40,188 nt of DNA from Streptomyces hygroscopicus (GTDB taxonomy: Bacteria; Actinomycetota; Actinomycetes; Streptomycetales; Streptomycetaceae), in NCBI RefSeq assembly GCF_026168105.1, contig NZ_LBMW01000058.1, positions 1 to 40,188 of the forward strand, given 5' to 3'. Shown in pieces: positions 7,251-15,468 of the stretch. The notes under the pieces were generated by a model. It saw only the letters and a list, made by a program, of their open reading frames with translations, did no database searches and was not told the DNA's origin. Position 1 is the first letter of the stretch. Each line of letters opens with the position of its first letter. Made by a program: the position numbers and the translations under genes.

Positions 7251-7318
7251 TCTGCTCACCGGCTCCCTCTGCTCACCGGCTCCCTCTGCCCATCGGCTCC
7301 CTCAGCTCGCCAGCTCCT
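7251..7318. repeat. Four tandem 17-bp repeats over the 3' end of the winged-helix gene
   Basis: The unit TCTGCTCACCGGCTCCC is exact at 7251-7267 and 7268-7284, has two changes at 7285-7301, and is degenerate at 7302-7318. The fourth copy starts exactly at the stop codon of the gene at 7302-8495, so the repeat seems to have grown outward from coding sequence. Confidence 0.88.
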
Positions 7319-8495
7319 TCTCGAGAGGCGTCCGGAAGCGCGGTGTCACCCGCGTGCCCGCCAGCCATGAGGCCAGTCGTGCCGCTTCCGTCTCGATCGC
7401 CGCTCGGCCCTCCCGTCCCAGCCCCTCCGTCTCCAGCAGGCGCCACACCACCTCGCCGTCCGGCCGCTGGGCCCAGCCCCCGACCACCCGGCCGTTCCAC
7501 CACACCGTCGGGCCCACGTTGCCGCTGCCGTCGAAGAGGGCCGGGCGCAGCCCGGGTGCCAGGTACCAGTCCCGTTCCCGCCAGCCCATCGCCGTGGGGT
7601 CGAGGCCCGGGAGCAGGGCCGCCCAGGGATCGGCCGGGGCCGCGACGGGTTCCTCGTCGCCGGAAGTCACATAGGCGGTGACCCCGCCGCCGAGCGTCAC
7701 CGGTACCGCCCCGATCGCCGTCAACGACCGGCGGACATCCGTGACCCGCCAGCCCGTCCACCAGGTGAGGTCCGCCTCCGTGGCCGGGCCGCAGGCGGCC
7801 AGCCAGCCGCGCAGCAGCTCCGACCGGGCCTCGGCGGGCGGCAGGTCGGGGTGGGGTGCGGCCACAGCCCAGCGGAACTGCGACGACGTCCAGGTGCCCA
7901 GCGGGCGCCCGCGCACCACCCGGGCCTCGACGCCGAGCACCCGCATCAGCCGCGACGACACGGTGTGCAGGCTCTCGTAGCTCTTGCCCGCGCCGTAGGT
8001 GAACCGCTCCTTCAACCGCGGCTCGTCCCGCGTGAGTTCGGCCACCGTCGCCTGCCCGCGGCGGGCCAGCGCGGCCAGCGCCGACGCCTCGACCTCGGCC
8101 AGCCACTCCTCCGCCAGCCGGCCGTCGCTTCCCGCCACCATGTCCTTGACCAGCCCGGCCCGTGCCTTCGCCGCGTTCGCCAGTCCCGTCGACGCGTGCA
8201 CCACGGCCGCCAGCTCCGTCGGGAACACGAACACGGTGTGCCGCATGCCGTGCATGCGCACCAGTGTGCGGTCCTCGTACAGCGCCCGCTCCACCTCCGC
8301 CACCGTCTTGCCCGCGTCCGCCAGACGCGCCCCGACGGCCAGGTACACCGTGGCCGGATCCGTTCCGTGCAGCGCGACCAGCGATCCGGCGATCTCCTCG
8401 GGTGCCGATGCGCGAGCCCCGGTGGCCAGCCGCTGCCGCAGCGCGAGCCGGGCCTGCCGCTCCGCCACCCCGATGTGCCGCTGCCGCCCGCCCAT
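7302..8495 (-). CDS. Winged-helix DNA-binding protein, AlkZ-like (HTH_42 family)
   Basis: The product has 397 residues. The ATG at 8495 has GGAGG five bases upstream. It matches the winged helix DNA-binding (AlkZ/YcaQ-like) family in length and landmarks: an N-terminal helix LALRQRLATG, then IAGSLVALHGTDPATVYLAVGAR, RTLVRMHGMRHTVFVFP near residue 90, a middle helical region, and a C-terminal part with AMGWRERDWYLAP, NVGPTVWWNGRVVGGW and FRTPLEKEL. Studied relatives are DNA glycosylases that unhook crosslinks or excise bulky lesions, and one (AzinAlkZ) confers self-resistance in Streptomyces. Many relatives are housekeeping and uncharacterised. There is no biosynthetic neighbour, so a general DNA-repair role is inferred. 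Confidence 0.85.
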   Translation of the reverse strand: MGGRQRHIGVAERQARLALRQRLATGARASAPEEIAGSLVALHGTDPATVYLAVGARLADAGKTVAEVERALYEDRTLVRMHGMRHTVFVFPTELAAVVHASTGLANAAKARAGLVKDMVAGSDGRLAEEWLAEVEASALAALARRGQATVAELTRDEPRLKERFTYGAGKSYESLHTVSSRLMRVLGVEARVVRGRPLGTWTSSQFRWAVAAPHPDLPPAEARSELLRGWLAACGPATEADLTWWTGWRVTDVRRSLTAIGAVPVTLGGGVTAYVTSGDEEPVAAPADPWAALLPGLDPTAMGWRERDWYLAPGLRPALFDGSGNVGPTVWWNGRVVGGWAQRPDGEVVWRLLETEGLGREGRAAIETEAARLASWLAGTRVTPRFRTPLEKELAS

Positions 8496-8650
8496 GCGCG
8501 CCTCCGCCCTCTCGGCCCCACGGTCGACGTCCATCCTTCCGGAACTCGGCCGGCCGTGGCACGCCGTCACCCGAAGTGCCGTATCCGGCATGCGGATGCG
8601 TTCCGGCCTTGCCTTTACTGAAGGCACCACGCGCGAAGACGGGAGAGACG

Positions 8651-9145
8651 ATGGCACGACACGGGATGCGGGCCCTGACGCGGACCCTGGCGATTGTCGT
8701 CGCGGCGGCTGCCGTGCTCAGCGGCTGCTCCGGCAACAGCGGCTCCTCCACCAGCCCGACCCATGCCGCCTCCGCCGCATCGTCCCTCGCCTCGCAGGCA
8801 GGCAGCGCGCTGGCCTCCGCGACCGCCGAGGCGGGCCGACGGCTCGCGGGGATCAAGGGCGCCGTGAACGCCAAGGGCGAAGTCAAGCTCGGCACGGTCA
8901 CCAGCGACGCCGCGGGGCACAAGGTCGTGCCGGTCACTGTCACCAACTCGACGTCCAAGACCCGTACGTACGCCGTGCAGGTCGACTTCCGCGACTCCGG
9001 TGGCAACCTCCTGGACACGGTCGTCGTCACGGTCGACAACGTCGCCGCGGGCGCCTCGAAGAACGCCACCGCGACCAGCAACCGCGCGCTCTCCGGCAAC
9101 GTCACCGTGGACGTCGCCCGCGCCGTCCGCTACGGCTCCGGGTGA
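8651..9145 (+). CDS. Lipoprotein with FxLYD-type domain
   Basis: The product has 164 residues. The ATG at 8651 has GGGAGAG upstream. A twin-basic start and hydrophobic core lead to the lipobox LSGC (cysteine near residue 24), so it should be lipid-anchored on the outer face of the membrane. A Ser/Ala-rich linker follows. The last 95 or so residues form a beta-sandwich of the FxLYD type (VVPVTVTNSTSKTRTYAVQV, then FRDSGGNLLDTVVVTVDNVAAG). Its role is unknown. The divergent winged-helix gene starts about 155 bases upstream. Confidence 0.83.
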   Translation: MARHGMRALTRTLAIVVAAAAVLSGCSGNSGSSTSPTHAASAASSLASQAGSALASATAEAGRRLAGIKGAVNAKGEVKLGTVTSDAAGHKVVPVTVTNSTSKTRTYAVQVDFRDSGGNLLDTVVVTVDNVAAGASKNATATSNRALSGNVTVDVARAVRYGSG

Positions 9146-9726
9146 CCGGCCCCGTTCCCGCCCGCGTCCCCACGGGGCCTGACGCACAGCGGCCGGGCCC
9201 GGGACACCCGCGGCCCGCGGTGTGACGGTGCGGTTCCGCTGCTCGCCCGTGTGAGGGTCACATCGCGTCGCGCGCGGCGGGCGGGCTCGCACCTCGTGGG
9301 GCGGCGCGCAGGGCGTCGGGTCCCGCGCGCCCCACGTGCCCCACAGGCCCAAGTGCCCCGTGCGCCCCCAGGCTTCCCCGCGCCCCCAGGCTCCCCGCGT
9401 CCCCGCGTCCCCCGCACTCCCCGTCCCGCGAGGACACCGTGGCGCGCGCCGGGCGTGGCGAGCGCCCTCGCGTTGTGGTTGCGCCACCGCGTGGCGCCCG
9501 ACCGAGGCGGCCCGGGACCGTACCGCCACGAAAACGGGATGCACGCGCGGTGACCGCGTCCTTACGCTGGACACGCGTTCCGGAGCAGCTCTCCACCGGT
9601 TTCCGCCGGACAGGTACCACCTGGTGGACCCAGGGCTACTCTCTACGCACCGATGGCGGCCGCCCACCCCCAGCGCCCCGTCGGACCCTCTGGCACAACC
9701 ACTCACCCACGCCACGGAGGCCCGTC
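9146..9726. other. Non-coding stretch, C-rich, with a hairpin and a palindrome
   Basis: GGCCCCGT (9148-9155) and ACGGGGCC (9172-9179) form a stem after the lipoprotein gene, a likely terminator. From about 9300 to 9440 the plus strand is a degenerate CCCCAGGC/CCCGCGTC low-complexity run. The palindrome CCACCTGGTGG lies at 9617-9627, 100 bases ahead of the small membrane protein. Open frames here show no protein-like sequence. Confidence 0.55.
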
Positions 9727-9996
9727 ATGGGCACCATCGTCATTGCCGGAACCGTCGTCCTCGTCATCCTGGGGTTCGGCAACCACGCCTGGTGGCTCGC
9801 CGCCGTCGCCCTGCTCTTCCTCTACGCGGGGTACGGACGGGGCTCGTCCTCGCCGGGCACCGGAGCCGCCCCGGGATCGGCCGCCACCTACCAGCAGTAC
9901 CGCGAGCGCCGCGACCAGCAGGCCAAGTGGGAGCGCCGCTACCGCCGCGAGCGCCCCTTCGAGGCTCGCCGTCAGGAGCGGGACAAGAGCAAGTGA
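9727..9996 (+). CDS. Small single-pass membrane protein
   Basis: The product has 89 residues. The ATG at 9727 has CGGAGG six to nine bases upstream. Residues 3-36 hold a hydrophobic hairpin or one long membrane segment (IVIAGTVVLVILGF, then WWLAAVALLFLYAGY). The rest is a glycine-rich turn followed by a highly charged helix of Arg, Glu, Gln and Lys (YQQYRERRDQQAKWERRYRR), probably cytoplasmic. Such small proteins with a charged tail sit near stress genes in Streptomyces. Here it converges on pspAB-htpX. No function is known. Confidence 0.8.
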   Translation: MGTIVIAGTVVLVILGFGNHAWWLAAVALLFLYAGYGRGSSSPGTGAAPGSAATYQQYRERRDQQAKWERRYRRERPFEARRQERDKSK

Positions 9997-10015
9997 CCGG
10001 TGCGGCGCCGCCCGC

Positions 10016-10600
10016 TCACAGGCCGGGCGCGCCCCAGACCGGGAACCAGCGGCCGAGGTCCTGCTCGATCCGCAGATCGTCCGCGAGCGCGGCCTTGATC
10101 TGCAGCTCCAGTGCGTTGTCGCGCCGCTCGCCCTGCCCGGCGAGCGGCGCGAACGGGTAGAAGGTGCCGCGTTTGTACAGATAGACCAGGCCGAGCCGAC
10201 GCCCGCCCTCGTCCTGGAAGCCGGCCACCGAGCACAGCAGCTGCGGCCCGAAGCCATTGACCTCCATCGCGCTGTTCACCGCATGCAGATCGTTGACCAG
10301 CGAGGACAACTGGTCGGGTGTGCGGCGCGACACCAGCCAGGAGTATCCGTAGTCGTCCCGCTGCAGCTCGACGGGCGGCCCTGTGCGGTCGGTGTCCGCG
10401 TCCAGCAGCGCCTGGACCTCGCGGTTCGTCTGTGTGAAGGCGCCGCCCTCGACCGTGGCGAAGCAGACCGCACCGTTCCCGGTCGGGGTGAACCCGGCGG
10501 CGGCCTCCAGGGTGACCGCCGCCGAGGGCAGGGCGAAGAGCTGGTCGAGATCGGGCGCCACCGGTTTCGTACGGCCGAGCAGGATGTCCAGGAACCCCAT
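10016..10600 (-). CDS. pspAB: PspA-associated protein PspAB
   Basis: The product has 194 residues with the family start GFLDILLGRTKPVAPDLDQL and conserved segments LPSAAVTLEAA, GYSWLVSRR, LVNDLHAVNSAMEVNGFG and GRWFPVWGAPGL. It is cytosolic by sequence, with no signal or membrane segment. In actinobacteria PspAB is named for its association with PspA, the membrane-integrity protein, and often sits with HtpX. Its gene starts six bases after the htpX stop, so the two form one operon with pspAB second. No pspA gene is in the window. The biochemical role is not established. Confidence 0.88.
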   Translation of the reverse strand: MGFLDILLGRTKPVAPDLDQLFALPSAAVTLEAAAGFTPTGNGAVCFATVEGGAFTQTNREVQALLDADTDRTGPPVELQRDDYGYSWLVSRRTPDQLSSLVNDLHAVNSAMEVNGFGPQLLCSVAGFQDEGGRRLGLVYLYKRGTFYPFAPLAGQGERRDNALELQIKAALADDLRIEQDLGRWFPVWGAPGL

Positions 10601-10606
10601 CTGTGC

Positions 10607-11530
10607 TCATTCCGCCTTTCCCGGCGTCGCCGCCTCGCCCAGCTCCGCGGAGATCCGGGCGAGCTGCTCGAGCCGCTGCTCCAGGGTCGGGTGGGTGGAG
10701 AAGATGCGGGAGATGCCCGCGTCGGCGCCGAAGGCGGGAGTGAAGTAGAAGGCGTTGAAGGCCTGCGCCGTGCGCAGGTCCTTCGTCGGGATGCGCGCGA
10801 TCTCTCCCGTGACCTTGGTCAGCGCGGACGCCAGCGCCGAGGGGCGCCCGGTGAGGTAGGCGGCCGCCCGGTCGGCGGCCAGCTCACGGTAGCGGGACAG
10901 GGCCCGGATCAGCAGGAAGCTGATCGCGTAGACGAGCGCCGAGATCCCCATGACCGCGCCGAAGACGGCGACGGTGTTCTGGTCCTTGCGCCCCCGCCCG
11001 CCGAAGAGCTCCGAGTAGAACGCGAACCGGACGACCAGCCCGGCGATCACCCCGAGGAACGAGGCGACGGTGATCACGGCGACGTCCTTGTGCGCCACGT
11101 GGGACAGCTCGTGCGCGAGCACGCCCTCCAGCTCGTCTGGCTCCAGCCGCCGCAGCAGCCCGGTGGTCACACAGAGCACCGCGTGGTCGGGATTGCGGCC
11201 GGTCGCGAACGCGTTCGGCATGTCCACATCGGAGACGGCGACGAGCGGCTTGGGCATGTCGGCCACAGCACACAGCCGGTCGACCACGCCGTGCAGCTGT
11301 GGACACTCCTCGCGTTCCACGATCCGCCCGTGCATGGCGTACAGCGCGATCCGGTCCGAGAACCAGTACTGCGCACCGAGTGCCAGGGCCGCGATCACGA
11401 TGACCAGCACCCATGACTTCAGCAACGCGATCAACGCGGCGACGAACGCCACGTACAGCAATCCGAGCAGAAACAGCGTGACCGTCATCCGGACGGTCAG
11501 TCGCCGATCGCTCCGGAACCGGCTCTGCAT
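10607..11530 (-). CDS. htpX: HtpX-like membrane zinc metalloprotease (M48 family)
   Basis: The product has 307 residues. Two N-terminal membrane segments lie at about 15-35 and 39-55, and two more at about 150-172 and 188-210. The zinc site is HELSH at residues 140-144, with the third ligand glutamate in RYRELAADRAA near 216. The FSTHPTLEQRLEQL tail is typical of HtpX. HtpX degrades damaged or misassembled membrane proteins, working on the cytoplasmic side. The stop is six bases upstream of pspAB, which suggests co-expression under membrane stress. The 400-base region upstream should hold the promoter. Confidence 0.94.
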   Translation of the reverse strand: MQSRFRSDRRLTVRMTVTLFLLGLLYVAFVAALIALLKSWVLVIVIAALALGAQYWFSDRIALYAMHGRIVEREECPQLHGVVDRLCAVADMPKPLVAVSDVDMPNAFATGRNPDHAVLCVTTGLLRRLEPDELEGVLAHELSHVAHKDVAVITVASFLGVIAGLVVRFAFYSELFGGRGRKDQNTVAVFGAVMGISALVYAISFLLIRALSRYRELAADRAAAYLTGRPSALASALTKVTGEIARIPTKDLRTAQAFNAFYFTPAFGADAGISRIFSTHPTLEQRLEQLARISAELGEAATPGKAE

Positions 11531-11929
11531 CCTGCATCACCCCGCAGTACCCCACAGAAAGGCACTCGTCCCACCCCCATTGTGCGCCCACCCCCACCCA
11601 TGAGCCGGTCCGCAACGGTTCCATGGCAGGCAAAGAGTCCGTGTGAGTTCCGGTGCGGGAGGCCCCCGCGATGGAGCCCCGTCACCACCCGGGGCGGGAA
11701 CGGGGCTCCGTGGCAGCGCTACGGGAGCGGCCGGCTCACACGTCGAAGAAGTGATGACCCGGGTCGGTCACCTCGGCGGATCGAAGGCACCGTCCGTCTG
11801 ACCAGCACGGGCGTCGTCGTTGTCCGGCCCTCCGTGTCCACGGCCGCCGCCCCAGCTGCGGTGACGAGCGCGTCCTCCCGGGCCGCCGGCCTGGCGACGG
11901 GACCCTGATCTGCCCGGACTGCGCGGGCT
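11531..11929. other. Intergenic region with a zinc-ribbon-like reading frame fragment
   Basis: This gap separates htpX from the histidine kinase gene. A plus-strand frame from 11758 to a TGA at about 11976 has no ATG or GTG start but reads PSCGDERVLPGRR, then GTLICPDCAGF, with a CPDC pair like a zinc ribbon. It runs into the 3' end of the kinase gene. It may be the remnant of a gene cut when the neighbouring island was inserted. Otherwise only the htpX promoter is expected here. Confidence 0.4.
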
Positions 11930-13249
11930 TCATGATGTCCTACCGCCCCCGTAGATCGGCAGGAGCAGGGTGAAGGTGGTCGGGGTGCCGCGGGTCAGGG
12001 AGAGGCGGCCGCCAAGGGAGACGGCCAGGTCACGGGCGAAGGCGAGCCCGATGCCCGTCCCTCCGCCCCTGCCCGTGTGGCCCCGGTCGAACAGCCGTGC
12101 CGTGTCACCGCTCACCTCGCCCTCGTCGGTGACGTCGAAGGCGAGGGCGTCGTCAAGGTCGCGCACCGTCACGCGGATCATGCCTCGGCCATGTCGGCGG
12201 GCGTTGTCCAGCAGGACGTCGAGGATTTCGGTGACGGCTCCGCCCGGCACGGGCAGGCCGTCCGGCACGTCATGGGTGACGTACTCCAGGCATCTGCCGT
12301 CGTCGGCGAACAGGCCGTGCCAGCGCTGTTGCGTGGCCCGCAGCACTTGTCCCACCGGCCGCAGCGGGGCACTCGACCGGTGAAGGCCGGGTGAGCTGGA
12401 CAGCCGCAGTACCTCCTCCACGGTGCGGTGCAGTTGGCGGGTGGTGGCAAGGGCCTCCTCCAGGGCGGGCCGGAGGCGTGTGTCGTCGCGTTGTTCCAGG
12501 CCCGCCTCGAGGGTGAGCTGGAGAGCGGTGAGCGGGGTGCGTAGCTGGTGGGAGGCGTTGGTGGTGAAGTCCCGTTCGCGGCGAAGGAGTTCGGACAGGC
12601 TGTGCAGCATTTCGTTGTGGGTGCGGGCGACCTGGTCGATCTCGTTGATGTTGCTGGGGGCGGCGCGGGCGTTCAGGTGGCCGTGCGTGACGGCCCGGCA
12701 GTGGCGCGAGAGGTCCTCCAGCGGGGCGGCCAGTGCCCGGGCCTGACGGCGGGCGACGAGGACGGCGGCAGCCAGCGCGAACGCGGCGGCGCCCAGCAGG
12801 GCGCCCCACACGGCGAAAACGCGGTTGCGTACGGTTGCGACGGGAGAGGACGCCCGTACCACTCCGATCACCTGTTCGGCGTGGGACACGGGCACGGCGA
12901 CGACCAGGTCGCCGCCCGACCGGCTGTGGACCGCCTCACCTGTGAGGGCTTGGCGGACCGGTGTGTCGCCTGGTCGAGAGCCGCTGCCGGCCCGTAGCCG
13001 CAGCTGCGGGTCGTACAGGCCCAGGCGCTCGCCGTCCGGGGGTCTGGGGAGTTCGACTGGGTCGCCCGTCCGGTAGTCCGGGCTCACTTGCACGGCACCG
13101 GCGAGGGCTGTTCTCTCCAGTGCATCCCGCTGGTCGGCGTAGAGCGCCGACCTGATGGCCCAGGCCAGGGGGGCGGCGAGGAGGACGACGGCGATCAGGG
13201 CGGCGGTGAGGGCGACTCGCACCACGCGCTGTCTCATGTCTTTCATCAT
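11930..13249 (-). CDS. Sensor histidine kinase of the ABC module
   Basis: The product has 439 residues. Membrane segments at about 12-32 and 146-166 enclose an extracytoplasmic sensor domain of about 110 residues. HAMP follows (about 167-220), then the phospho-acceptor H-box ASHQLRTPL with His234, the N-box LLDNARRHGRG, and a GTGIGLAFA G2 box. The usual DxGPG G1 box reads DEGEVS, a slight variant. No response regulator is adjacent. The only candidate partner is the OmpR-type regulator at 18113, at the far end of the divergent operon. That arrangement suggests it senses what the lipoprotein/ABC system handles, probably an envelope-acting compound. This link is inferred. Confidence 0.92.
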   Translation of the reverse strand: MMKDMRQRVVRVALTAALIAVVLLAAPLAWAIRSALYADQRDALERTALAGAVQVSPDYRTGDPVELPRPPDGERLGLYDPQLRLRAGSGSRPGDTPVRQALTGEAVHSRSGGDLVVAVPVSHAEQVIGVVRASSPVATVRNRVFAVWGALLGAAAFALAAAVLVARRQARALAAPLEDLSRHCRAVTHGHLNARAAPSNINEIDQVARTHNEMLHSLSELLRRERDFTTNASHQLRTPLTALQLTLEAGLEQRDDTRLRPALEEALATTRQLHRTVEEVLRLSSSPGLHRSSAPLRPVGQVLRATQQRWHGLFADDGRCLEYVTHDVPDGLPVPGGAVTEILDVLLDNARRHGRGMIRVTVRDLDDALAFDVTDEGEVSGDTARLFDRGHTGRGGGTGIGLAFARDLAVSLGGRLSLTRGTPTTFTLLLPIYGGGRTS

Positions 13250-13392
13250 GCGGGCCGTCTGCCTGGCCGGACGGAATGCGCCACACGCTTTTGCCGTCGT
13301 CTAACTGTCGGCGTGTGAGGCGTTAACCGGCGGGTTTCTAGCGTCGGTGCCATGACCGTCTGGTCCAAGGGCTCCTTTGGAGGGCAGTGGCC
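13250..13392. promoter_or_regulatory. Divergent control region between kinase and ABC operon
   Basis: 143 bases separate the two divergent starts. The segment at about 13296-13335 holds two related AAC-containing elements, CTAACTGTCGG and GTTAACCGGCGG, spaced about two helical turns apart. OmpR-type regulators bind direct repeats like these. GGAGGG at 13379-13384 is the ribosome site of the lipoprotein gene. Confidence 0.35.
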
Positions 13393-14052
13393 ATGGCATC
13401 ACACGCACGGAGGTGCGCCGTCGTCGGTCTGGCGCTGGTCGCCGCGGTGAGCGCCGCCTGTTCCGGCGGTGCCGGATCGCACTCCGGTTCCGCCCCGCCG
13501 CACCACGCGGCGACGTCGCACACGCCGGCAGGTGGTGGCAATGCCCCGAACCCGGCGCCCACCGAGTCCAATCCCCCGGGCGATATCCCCGACAACCAGG
13601 TCTACGTCGCCTACCGGCCGGGCGGCGGCACCTTCGTTTTCACCGGCTTCACGGTCAAGGTGCCCGAGGGCTGGGCCCGCACCGACCAGAAGAACACGAC
13701 CGTGTTCACGGACAAGCTGAACACGGTGCGCATCGCGGCGGCCTCCGCCTCCAGCGCCCCCACGGTCGGCTCGGTCACCAACACGGTCGTCCCCCAGCTG
13801 CGCACGCAGGTGCCGAAGTTCGCGTCGCCCAAGGTGTCGGAGGTGACCCGGCATGCCGGCCGTATCGTCCTGCTGACCTACCAGGGCGACTCTGCGAAGG
13901 ACCCGGTCACCGGGAAGGTGGTGCGGGACGCGTTCGAGCGGTACGCCTTCTACCGCTCCGGGCACGAGGTGGACCTGACGCTGTCCGGTCCGGTCAACGC
14001 CGACAACGTCGACCCCTGGCGGATCATCAGCGACTCCTTCACCTGGCAGTGA
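13393..14052 (+). CDS. Lipoprotein, first gene of the ABC operon (PsbP/LpqN-like fold suspected)
   Basis: The product has 219 residues. The ATG at 13393 lies eight bases after GGAGGG, and a GTG at 13387 is too close to that site. A basic start, hydrophobic core and VSAAC lipobox (cysteine near residue 23) predict lipid anchoring. A Pro/His/Gly-rich linker leads to a globular domain with FTGFTVKVPEGWARTD, FTDKLNTVRIA and VDPWRIISDSFTW. That layout resembles PsbP/Mog1-fold (LpqN-type) secreted proteins, though family membership is inferred by eye. Its stop overlaps the start of the first ATPase gene (GTGA), so it is translated with the transporter. It may present or bind the substrate, or act as a sensor accessory. 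Confidence 0.82.
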   Translation: MASHARRCAVVGLALVAAVSAACSGGAGSHSGSAPPHHAATSHTPAGGGNAPNPAPTESNPPGDIPDNQVYVAYRPGGGTFVFTGFTVKVPEGWARTDQKNTTVFTDKLNTVRIAAASASSAPTVGSVTNTVVPQLRTQVPKFASPKVSEVTRHAGRIVLLTYQGDSAKDPVTGKVVRDAFERYAFYRSGHEVDLTLSGPVNADNVDPWRIISDSFTWQ

Positions 14053-14819
14053 ACAACATGTCCGCCAACGCCTGCCAGGACATGCCGACCGGTGGCTCCG
14101 CGGAGAACGTCCTCACAGCCCGCGAACTGTACCGCTTCTACCGGGCGGGGGAGGAGGAGACACTCGCGCTGCGCGGGGTGTCGCTGAGGGTCCGGCGCGG
14201 CGAGACGGTTGCGGTCGTCGGGCCGTCCGGGTCGGGCAAGTCGACCCTGTTGTCGTGTCTGGCGGGGCTGGACGAGCCTTCGGGCGGTGAGGTCCGGGTG
14301 AACGGGGTGCGGATCAGCCATCGGCCCGAGACCGAGCGGGCGCGGCTGCGCGCCCGGCACGTGGGCGTGCTGCTGCAGACCCGTAACCTGCTGCCGCATC
14401 TGAGTCTGCGGGACAACATCCGCCTGGCACAGCGGGCAAAGGGCCGCGGCCCCGCCGCCTCGCCACGAGAGCTGCTGAGCCAGGTCGGGCTCGCCGAGCG
14501 GGCGCATGCCCTGGCCGGGCAGCTGTCCGGCGGGGAACTGGCGCGGGCCGGACTCGCCGTCGCGCTGGCCAACTCGCCCGCCGTACTGCTGGCAGACGAG
14601 CCGACGGGGGAGCTCGACGGCGACACCGAGCGCATGGTGCTCGCCATGCTGCGCGAGAGGGCCGCCAGCGGCTGCGCGGTTCTGATCGTCACGCACAGTG
14701 TCGAGGCCGTGCGGGTGGCCGACCGGGTCATCACCCTGACGGATGGAACAGCGACCGATACCTCGACTCCCCACGGCGGACGTCCCCAATGGCAGGAGGT
14801 CCGCGATGTCGCCGGATGA
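14049..14819 (+). CDS. ABC transporter ATP-binding protein 1 (MacB/LolD type)
   Basis: About 256 residues. The GTG at 14049 overlaps the lipoprotein stop as GTGA, and an ATG at 14058 is the alternative. Walker A is GPSGSGKS at about 58-65. The Q-loop lies in VGVLLQTRNLLPH, the signature is LSGGELARAG, Walker B is VLLADEPTGELD, and the switch histidine is in VTHSVEAV. The order and the ETLALRGVSLRV start match the MacB/LolD/FtsE class, whose partners are FtsX-type permeases that act by mechanotransmission instead of ordinary import. The gene's last 14 bases overlap the second ATPase gene. Paired unlike ATPases with one permease suggest a heterodimeric nucleotide-binding pair. Confidence 0.92.
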   Translation: MNNMSANACQDMPTGGSAENVLTARELYRFYRAGEEETLALRGVSLRVRRGETVAVVGPSGSGKSTLLSCLAGLDEPSGGEVRVNGVRISHRPETERARLRARHVGVLLQTRNLLPHLSLRDNIRLAQRAKGRGPAASPRELLSQVGLAERAHALAGQLSGGELARAGLAVALANSPAVLLADEPTGELDGDTERMVLAMLRERAASGCAVLIVTHSVEAVRVADRVITLTDGTATDTSTPHGGRPQWQEVRDVAG

Positions 14820-15468
14820 GGTCCTTGTGGCCTGCCATGACGCAGCCCTCACCTTCGGCCAGGGCCCGCAGGCGGTCGTGGCCGTGCACGGAGCGAACCT
14901 TCAGATCGCAGCCGGCGATCGGCTCGCAGTCGTCGGCCCCTCCGGCTCGGGGAAGAGCTCGCTGCTGCACCTGCTGGCCGGGCTCGAGCAGCCCACCAGC
15001 GGCAGCGTCACCCGGTCCGCGTCACTCGGACCGTACGACATCGGCCTGGTCTTCCAGGGCGACAGCCTGATCCCGGCTCTGAGCGTGGTCGAGAACGCCG
15101 CCCTGCCCCTCGTGCTCGCCAACCGGACCGAAAGGGAGGCACGGCAGGCCGCCCTTGCGGCGCTGGACCTGGTGGATGCCGCCGACCTGGCCGACCGGCT
15201 GCCCGAGGAGATCTCCGGTGGACAGGCCCAACGAGTGGCCGCCGCCCGGGTCCTGGCCCAGTCCCCGCGGCTGATCCTTGCCGACGAACCCACCGGCCGT
15301 CTCGACCACGCCACCGGCGCCCATGTCCTTAACGCCCTGCTGACGGCCGCCGACCGCACCGGGGCCGCCCTCGTCGTCACCACGCACGACCCGGCTGTCG
15401 CCGCCGGGCTGTCCATCCGGCGAGCGATGCACGACGGCAGGCTGCTCGCGCCCGAGGAGGTCTCGTGA
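14806..15468 (+). CDS. ABC transporter ATP-binding protein 2 (MacB/LolD type)
   Basis: The product has 220 residues. The ATG at 14806 follows AGGAGG at six bases and overlaps the previous gene by 14 bases. Walker A GPSGSGKS lies at 44-51, followed by a Q-loop GLVFQGDSLIPAL, signature ISGGQAQRV, Walker B LILADEPTGRLD and switch histidine TTHDPAV. All catalytic residues are present, so both ATPases of the operon look active. It is shorter than ATPase 1 and lacks that protein's N-terminal extension. Its stop overlaps the permease start as GTGA. Confidence 0.92.
   Translation: MSPDEVLVACHDAALTFGQGPQAVVAVHGANLQIAAGDRLAVVGPSGSGKSSLLHLLAGLEQPTSGSVTRSASLGPYDIGLVFQGDSLIPALSVVENAALPLVLANRTEREARQAALAALDLVDAADLADRLPEEISGGQAQRVAAARVLAQSPRLILADEPTGRLDHATGAHVLNALLTAADRTGAALVVTTHDPAVAAGLSIRRAMHDGRLLAPEEVS

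Noticed and set aside
9251..9553. Plus-strand frame in the gap at 9146-9726
   Set aside because: The translation is a Pro/Arg/Ala-rich string made from a C-rich repeat, with no domain or consistent start.
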